NCBI GenBank assembly: GCA_947379895.1
Contig: CANCPA010000004.1
Location: 1 to 64,000 of the forward strand
Reading direction: 5' to 3'
Length of the DNA stretch: 64,000 bases
Source: Chitinophagaceae bacterium
GTDB taxonomy: Bacteria > Bacteroidota > Bacteroidia > Chitinophagales > Chitinophagaceae
The notes beneath the pieces were generated by a model. The model ran no database searches. It had not been told where the DNA came from and was given only the letters and a program-made list of their open reading frames with translations. Shown here in pieces: positions 57,902 through 64,000 of the stretch (the stretch's first letter is position 1; each line of letters starts with the position of its first letter). The position numbers and the translations under genes were made by a program.

Positions 57902-60619
57902 ATGAACATCTATCAGCAACAAATCGAGGAAGTTGTCAAGCAACTCAATAGCAACATGACCGAAGGGCTTTCCGATGAGGCAATCTTGAAATCGAGGCAT
58001 CAATATGGAAGTAACGTCCTTAAAGCAACAAACAGCGTTCATCCCTTCAAAATCCTTTGTAGGCAGTTCATTAGTCCCCTTGTTTTAATATTAATCTTCG
58101 CAGCAATATTATCCTATTATCTAGGACAAGTTCGTGATGGCTCTATATTATTGGCAATAGTACTTGTGAATGCCCTTATTGGTTTTTATCAAGAATGGAA
58201 ATCAGAGAATATTTTAGCATCCCTCAATAGTTTGGTGGTAGATAAATGCAATGTTTTTCGTAATGGGAAATTGATAGAAATTCTTTCCTCAAGTATAGTT
58301 CTAGGCGATATTGTTCAATTAAATGAAGGGGATGGTATTCCTGCTGATATTCGATTGATAACATCTTCAAACTTTTCTGTCAACGAGTTTATTTTGACAG
58401 GAGAGTCTTTGCCTTCCAATAAGATTTTTTCTTTTAATACTACTGAAAATTGCTCATTGGCTGAAATCAAGAATTGTGTATATATGGGTACAACGGTTGC
58501 AAGAGGACAGGCCACAGGTATTGTTTATGCAATAGGAACACAATCTGAAATAGGAAAAATTAGTACAACTTCCGATACAATCGAAACAGCACAAGCACCT
58601 GTACAAGTCGAAATCGCCGACGTGGCAAAGAAACTTACTTATGCCACTTTAATCATTGCCGCCATTCTTTTTGCCATACGCTTGTTTATGCATGATACTG
58701 TTGCTTTGGCACTTGTTTTCTCCGTAAGTGTAGCCGCAGCAATGGTTCCCGAAGGGTTGCCTGCTCAAATTTCTATGGCACTAGCATTAGCTGTCCGTCG
58801 ATTAGCAAAACGGAATGCCATTGTGAAAAAGATTGCCTCTGCACAAACACTTGGTTCTGCAACTGTGATTGCATCCGATAAAACAGGGACGATTACCAAG
58901 AATGAAATGACTATTACAGGTTGTTATTTTAATGGAGAAACCTATACCGTTTCAGGTCTCGGCTACGAGCCACAAGGAAATATAAAGGATGACAAAGGAT
59001 TGGTATTAAATAAAGATTCAATAGGCAATTTAAAGCCATTTTTCCTTTCGGGATTCCTTTCTTCTAATGGCAAGGTGAGCCCCCCCGATGCTAGTCATAA
59101 ATCATGGTATTCTATCGGCGACCCTACTGAAACTTCCTTTGCAACGCTCGCCTTGAAAGCAGGTTTTACACTAGCAGATGTAGAAAAAGATTATCCTTCC
59201 AAAAAAGTATTTGAGTTCGATTCTTTTCGCATGATGGCAGCTATTATTCGTAGCCATAATCAAAAAGTAATTGCTTATGTAAAAGGCTCAATGGAGGCCA
59301 TCCTAAAAGCCTCCGTTTCCATTGTAATAGATGGGAAAACACAAGTAATGAGCGAGGAGCAAAAGAAGGAAATGCTCTCGATGGCAGCCTCTTTTTCCGA
59401 AAAGGCTTTGAGGGTGATTGCTATTGCTTACCGTGATTTGGAAATTAAGACAGATTATACAATTGATGAGGCAGAAACAGGACTGACTTTCGCAGGATTC
59501 GTTACCATGCTCGATCCTCCTCATGAGGAAATGAAAGCAGCAATTCAATCAGTTTTCAATGCACACATAAAGGTATTTATTATCACAGGCGATAATGAGA
59601 TAACGGCAAAGGCTATTTCCAAAAATGTTGGATTAATGAATCTAGACAATCAATATCCTATCATCATAAAAGGTGCGGAACTTAAAGCACTAACCGACAT
59701 TCAATTAAAAAAAATATTTAAGAATAGGGCTGTTATATTTTCAAGGGTAACACCCGATGATAAATATAGAATTGTAGATTTATTGATGAAATTGGGTGAA
59801 ATCGTAGCAGTAACTGGAGATGGCGTAAATGATACCCTTAGTCTAAAACGTGCCGATATTGGAATTGCAATGGGAAAAAATGGTTCGAAGGTGGCACAGG
59901 AGGCCGCTAATATGATTTTGCTCGATGATAATTTCTCTACAATAGTAGTCGCCATAAAAGAAGGAAGAACCATCTTCAACAACCTCGAAAAAACTATCAA
60001 GACAAATCTCTCTTCTAATATCGCCGAACTCACTTGTGTGCTAATCGGTTTTGTAGGTGTATTCTTTGGTATATCCACGCCTATATTAGCCATGCAAATA
60101 TTGCTGATAGACATAATAGGAGAAATGTTCCCTCTTATCATGCTTACTTACGATCCTCCACAAGCAGGAATGATGCACAGTCCACCACGCAATCCCCATC
60201 AAAAAATCCTCACACCTATGACTATGCGAGGAATCGCCTTTTCGGGCATTGTAATGGGAATTGTGGCTTATAGTGCTTTCCTGTTTTCTTTCAATAGTCA
60301 TCATGCTTATGAACGAGCCATTACCATCACCTTTGTGTCCATTATCTTCGGTCAATATGCCAACCTTCTATCCCGTCGTACCAGTGATTTTGTGATCAGC
60401 AAATATCTATTCTCTAATCGCAATCTGATGATCGCATTTGCCCTGTCGCTTACCTGTATTTTGCTCATCGTATATGTCCCAATTCTAAACCTATGTTTTC
60501 ATACGGCTCCGTTACAGTTCACAGATTGGTGGTTGCCAATAGGGTGCGGTATTATTTGTATGGCAATCTATGAATTTCGTAAATATTGGAGAAGGAGGCA
60601 AGTTGCTTACCATAAATGA
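57902..60619 (+). CDS. Cation-translocating P-type ATPase (PEGLP, Ca2+/Mn2+-type-like)
   Basis: MVPEGLPAQISMALALAVRRLAKRNAIVKKI, SDKTGTITKNEM, TGESLPSNK, TGDGVNDTLSLKRADIGIAMG. Confidence 0.92.
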   Translation: MNIYQQQIEEVVKQLNSNMTEGLSDEAILKSRHQYGSNVLKATNSVHPFKILCRQFISPLVLILIFAAILSYYLGQVRDGSILLAIVLVNALIGFYQEWKSENILASLNSLVVDKCNVFRNGKLIEILSSSIVLGDIVQLNEGDGIPADIRLITSSNFSVNEFILTGESLPSNKIFSFNTTENCSLAEIKNCVYMGTTVARGQATGIVYAIGTQSEIGKISTTSDTIETAQAPVQVEIADVAKKLTYATLIIAAILFAIRLFMHDTVALALVFSVSVAAAMVPEGLPAQISMALALAVRRLAKRNAIVKKIASAQTLGSATVIASDKTGTITKNEMTITGCYFNGETYTVSGLGYEPQGNIKDDKGLVLNKDSIGNLKPFFLSGFLSSNGKVSPPDASHKSWYSIGDPTETSFATLALKAGFTLADVEKDYPSKKVFEFDSFRMMAAIIRSHNQKVIAYVKGSMEAILKASVSIVIDGKTQVMSEEQKKEMLSMAASFSEKALRVIAIAYRDLEIKTDYTIDEAETGLTFAGFVTMLDPPHEEMKAAIQSVFNAHIKVFIITGDNEITAKAISKNVGLMNLDNQYPIIIKGAELKALTDIQLKKIFKNRAVIFSRVTPDDKYRIVDLLMKLGEIVAVTGDGVNDTLSLKRADIGIAMGKNGSKVAQEAANMILLDDNFSTIVVAIKEGRTIFNNLEKTIKTNLSSNIAELTCVLIGFVGVFFGISTPILAMQILLIDIIGEMFPLIMLTYDPPQAGMMHSPPRNPHQKILTPMTMRGIAFSGIVMGIVAYSAFLFSFNSHHAYERAITITFVSIIFGQYANLLSRRTSDFVISKYLFSNRNLMIAFALSLTCILLIVYVPILNLCFHTAPLQFTDWWLPIGCGIICMAIYEFRKYWRRRQVAYHK

Positions 60620-60825
60620 GTATGATGTTTCTGTTTGATAATTTTGAAAAGAAAAGAGATTTTCAAAATTAAGTTAGGTACTAAATATTGTTTTATAACT
60701 AACAATATTTTTATACCTACTGCATTTATCCTAGCTTATTTCAACCCTCATTTCGAATAATATATCAATTTTTTTACAGTATTGGATTAGTCATATTAAC
60801 CAATTTATTTTGATGAGTCATTTGC

Positions 60826-61190
60826 AAAGGAAAGTAAAATCAGAATTAAGTGCAAAATTGATGTATGTCGTTATGAATCTGATCTGTGTGAGATTTGAAT
60901 TGATGTATGTCGTTAAGCATCTAATCCATATCGTTATGAATCTGATGGTATCGATTATTAATCAGAAGGGTGTCGTTATGTATCTAATCCATATTATTAG
61001 AAATCAGAGCCCTGCCTTTAGCCCACAAACACAGGTGAGATTTAAAAAAAGAGGTGTCGTTATGAAAAAAAGGCAACTGAGGCAATTTATTACTGAGGTG
61101 TGATTAGTTATTAATGGTAAGATGTTTAGTAAAAGCGGTACGAGGGTAGGTAAAAGGCATAGAAGATAAAGATTTAGAGGTGTCGTTTGA
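60826..61190. repeat. 21-bp-period repeat array 4 (core CATATCGTTATG / TCGTTATGNATCTGAT)
   Basis: TCGTTA-type core at 60868, 60910, 60931, 60951 (one 20 + one 22 step), 60973, 60994, 61057, 61183; degenerate TGAGATTT-type units at 60889 and 61036. All but 60951 lie on the same 21-bp grid. Confidence 0.85.
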
Positions 61191-61349
61191 GATATAAGTT
61201 ATGAGATATGAGTTTTGAAATATGAGTTATGAGTTCGTGTATTATGTTATAAGTTTTTTTGGTGGCGGATTATTTGTTAGTAACTCACCTTACACATTTT
61301 CAAAAATTACAAAAAGGTTACCACAAAGTGTGAAATAAAGGGGTTCTTG

Positions 61350-61505
61350 TTTCTGTTTATATAACTTTTAGAAAAGTAAAAAGGCTACCACGTAGGTAAA
61401 TAGCCACATAGAAAAGATATAGTTTTTTCTTATGTTTTATTGAAAAGAAGGTCACATAGGAATCCTTCTGCGAAGGATTGGGAACGACTTTTTTGATAGA
61501 AGTTA
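61350..61505. repeat. Flanking direct repeat, copy A (upstream of catalase)
   Basis: TTTCTGTTTATATAACTTTTAGAAAAGTAAAAAGGCTACCACGTAGG...ATAGCCACATAGAAAAGATATAG...GAAGGTCACATAGGAATCCTTCTGCGAAGGATTGGGAACGAC; diverged copy at 63521-63675. Confidence 0.8.
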
Positions 61506-61638
61506 TATATTAGGCACAAATGAAACAAAATCTCAGTTGAAAAAAGCGTTTCACTATAAGTTCACATAGACTCGAGTGTAAAAAAGCTAAACTTTTTCTC
61601 TATGTTTTCTAATCTAAACTAGTATAAAATTCTATGAG

Positions 61639-61658
61639 CCTAATGCGTAATCTGGGTT
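61639..61658. mobile_element. MITE-like element terminal fragment (copy 3, end only)
   Basis: CCTAATGCGTAATCTGGGTT matches the CCTATTGCGTAATCTGGGTT right end of copies 1 and 2; interior not found adjacent. Confidence 0.65.
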
Positions 61659-61938
61659 AAATTACTTGTCATTTCTGGATGGGAGACTTCAAATTGTCTG
61701 AATTAGGATTTATTGGGTTTAAAGATTTTAGGGTTTTCGTTATTGTTATTGTTTGTCATGCCATAGACTGCTAGGTAAGGTCACACAGATAAAAACCTTT
61801 ATGTACCACAGACAAAATAAAAAAATCGAAACATAGAAGATACAAAGATTTTTATATGTATACCAAAGTTAAATAGTGAGAATAATCATTCTAATTCCCC
61901 TCCACACCTGTGAATCATATAACTTTTATTCATTCCTA

Positions 61939-61974
61939 TGTAATAATCACCTACACACTTGCATTCACCTTTGC
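61939..61974 (+). promoter_or_regulatory. Non-canonical promoter-like signature, TGTAATAA-N18-TCACCTTTGC
   Basis: 25 bp before the catalase ATG; same geometry as 50968-51003 and 52613-52648. Confidence 0.6.
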
Positions 61975-61998
61975 CTCTCAAATTCTAAAGTAACAATC

Positions 61999-63489
61999 AT
62001 GGAAGAAAAGAAATTAACAACCGCAAGTGGCAGACCCTATTACGAGTTCGACAACTCAATGACCGTTGGCAACCGAGGTCCCATTTTATTGCAAGATTAT
62101 TTCTTGCACGAAGACCTTGCTCACTTCAACAGAGAGCGTATTCCAGAAAGGGTAGTTCATGCCAAAGGAGCAGGTGCATTTGGCACCTTCACTGTTACCC
62201 ATGACATCAGTGGATATAGCAAGGCTAAAATATTTTCGGAGATTGGCAAACAAACAAAAATGTTTGCTAGATTCTCATTAGTTGCCGGCGAAAAAGGTAG
62301 TGCCGATACAGAAAGAGATCCAAGGGGGTTTGCGCTGAAGTTTTATACCGAAGATGGAAATTGGGATTTAGTAGGTAATAATACGCCTGTATTCTTTATC
62401 AAGGATCCTAAAAAGTTCTCCCATTTCATACATACCCAAAAAAGAGATCCTAGAACTAACTGCAAAAACCCTACGAGTATTTGGGATTTTTGGAGTTTAA
62501 ATCCTGAAAGCCTTCATCAGGTAATCATTTTAATGAGCGATAGAGGTACTCCCTTCTCTTATAGGCACATGAATGGTTTTGGTAGTCATACTTTTTCGAT
62601 GATTGATAAAGACAATCATCGGGTTTGGGTGAAGTTTCATTTAAAAACTTTACAGGGGATAAAAAACTTTACGGCAAAAGAGGCTACTGAGATGAAGGGT
62701 ATTGACCCTGATAATGCACAAAGAGATTTAGTAGATGCTATTGATTTGCATGATTTTCCTAAATGGGCATTATCAATACAGGTGATGACCGAAGAACAGG
62801 CAATCACATTTCCCTTCAATCCTTTTGATATCACCAAAATATGGAATCATAAAGATTTTCCACTGATTGATGTAGGTATCATGGAACTAAATGAAATTCC
62901 TGAAAACTATTTCCGAGATGTAGAACAATCTGCGTTTACGCCTGCTAATGTGGTAGATGGTATTGGCTATTCGCCGGACAAATTGTTACAAGGTCGAATT
63001 CTTTCCTATCCTGATGCTCATAGATATCGTTTAGGGGTAAACTATGAAGAGATACCCGTAAATAAATGTCCTTATGCAATCAATAATTATCAGCGTGATG
63101 GTACCATGCAAGTAGGTGATAATGGTGGTAGTGAGGCAAATTATCGGCCTAATAGTTTCGATTCAATAATTGCGGATAAAAGCTATAAAGAACCTGCCAT
63201 GAAATTAGATGCTGACATAGCAGATTGGTACGATAGAAACGAACATGATGATGACCATTTCTCACAGCCAGGTAATTTGTACAGAAAAGTGATGAATGAT
63301 GCCCAAAAGAAAGAACTCGCAGAAAACATTATTAGCTCTATGTTAGGTATTGCAGGAGATAGGAAAACAGAAATTATCAATCGTCAGCTTTGTCATTTCT
63401 TTAGAATGGATGCAACTTTAGGGATGGCAGTTGCAAAGGGATTAGGGGTAAAGATTGATGAGACTTTTATGAACTATCATACTAAGTAG
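61999..63489 (+). CDS. Catalase (heme monofunctional)
   Basis: MEEKKLTTASGRPYYEFDNSMTVGNRGPILLQDYFLHEDLAHFNRERIPERVVHAKGAGAFGTFTVTHD...RDPRGFALKFYTEDGNWDLVGNNTPVFFI. Start set at ATG 61999. Confidence 0.97.
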   Translation: MEEKKLTTASGRPYYEFDNSMTVGNRGPILLQDYFLHEDLAHFNRERIPERVVHAKGAGAFGTFTVTHDISGYSKAKIFSEIGKQTKMFARFSLVAGEKGSADTERDPRGFALKFYTEDGNWDLVGNNTPVFFIKDPKKFSHFIHTQKRDPRTNCKNPTSIWDFWSLNPESLHQVIILMSDRGTPFSYRHMNGFGSHTFSMIDKDNHRVWVKFHLKTLQGIKNFTAKEATEMKGIDPDNAQRDLVDAIDLHDFPKWALSIQVMTEEQAITFPFNPFDITKIWNHKDFPLIDVGIMELNEIPENYFRDVEQSAFTPANVVDGIGYSPDKLLQGRILSYPDAHRYRLGVNYEEIPVNKCPYAINNYQRDGTMQVGDNGGSEANYRPNSFDSIIADKSYKEPAMKLDADIADWYDRNEHDDDHFSQPGNLYRKVMNDAQKKELAENIISSMLGIAGDRKTEIINRQLCHFFRMDATLGMAVAKGLGVKIDETFMNYHTK

Positions 63490-63520
63490 GCCGTCACATT
63501 TTGTGAGATGATGGGGCATG

Positions 63521-63675
63521 TTTCTGTTTGTATAACTTTTAGAAAAGAAAAAAGGCTACCACATAGTCACATAGCCACATAGAAAGGGCATAGTATTTTT
63601 ATATTTTATAGTAAAAAGAAGGGCACAGAGGAATCCTACTTCGTAGCATTAGGAACGCCTTTTTGAATAGAAAAA
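63521..63675. repeat. Flanking direct repeat, copy B (downstream of catalase)
   Basis: TTTCTGTTTGTATAACTTTTAGAAAAGAAAAAAGGCTACCACATAG...ATAGCCACATAGAAAGGGCATAG...GAAGGGCACAGAGGAATCCTACTTCGTAGCATTAGGAACGCC. Confidence 0.8.
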
Positions 63676-63690
63676 GGAGTGTTTTTTTTC

Positions 63691-63786
63691 AACACAAAGG
63701 CAAAAAGACGCTAAGAAACACAAAGAAAAAAGAGAAAAAAAGAACCTTCAGTTTGACTTTGAGTCTTAGAGTCTTCGTGTTGGAAA
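63691..63786. repeat. Long imperfect inverted repeat of the CACAAAG/CTTTG type
   Basis: caacacaaaggcaaaaagacgctaagaaacacaaag ... ctttgagtcttagagtcttcgtgttgg. Confidence 0.65.
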
Positions 63787-64000
63787 AATAAAAAAGAATA
63801 CAATTTATCAAAGGTTGTAAGATGAAAAATCATCTTTTTTCACAGCATTAAAGAAACGCCTTTTTGAAAAGAAGATATATAGGTATTCATAAAAATAATT
63901 AGTAGCTTAAATATTGAAGATTTAGTAGAGAGAGTGGGATTAAATAACCTCCTATAGTCTTCCTTATTTAAGCTGTTTTTTTATAAATAAATTTTTAAAC

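Noticed and set aside
60328-60337. TCACCTTTG occurrence resembling the shared promoter box
   Set aside because: Lies inside P-type ATPase coding sequence (ITFVS), lacks the upstream box at 18 bp and the final C; taken as chance.
60034-60355. Plus-frame and antisense ORFs inside the P-type ATPase
   Set aside because: Fully contained in a strongly supported P-type ATPase frame.
60810-61103. 97-aa ORF with repeated MYVVxxLIxI motifs
   Set aside because: Same artifact, over array 4; the repeats are DNA-level 21-bp units with 20/22-bp steps that would break a protein repeat frame.

Overview
Chromosomal window from a Bacteroidota genome, probably Chitinophagaceae-like: AT-rich, with TTTG-N19-TAnnTTTG promoters, a T9SS sorting-domain remnant, and BamD / DUF4835 / DUF4296 / Rpb6-like genes. 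Most of it is ordinary. It holds housekeeping genes (glmS, plsY, pheT, zapA, tsaB, recJ, coaBC, bamD, hflX, tRNA-Asn), a surface-polysaccharide cluster with a CDP-sugar branch (about 21.3-31.9 kb), and a stress/fermentation segment (about 48.7-63.5 kb: hemerythrin, SDR, pyruvate-decarboxylase-like enzyme, alcohol dehydrogenase, pyruvate kinase, P-type ATPase, catalase). The most unusual signal is non-coding. Four separate intergenic regions (about 5.63-5.87, 20.91-21.28, 44.85-45.07 and 60.83-61.19 kb) each hold an array of short, imperfectly palindromic units repeating at 21 bp, i.e. two DNA helical turns. The core motif differs between arrays: AACTCTAGAGTT; CTTATT-N3-AATAAG; GCACGTGC; CATATCGTTATG. 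The phase holds through degenerate units. I do not recognise this as a described element class. Second, three stress or fermentation transcription units share a non-canonical promoter-like signature with identical geometry, T(G/A)TAA(C/T)A(T/A)-N18-TCACCTTTGC. There is also a ~177-bp MITE-like element (two copies plus one end fragment), a frameshifted VapC-like PIN gene, a decayed T9SS sorting-domain gene, and a diverged direct repeat flanking the catalase gene. All calls were made by eye from the sequence and supplied ORFs. No database searches were run.
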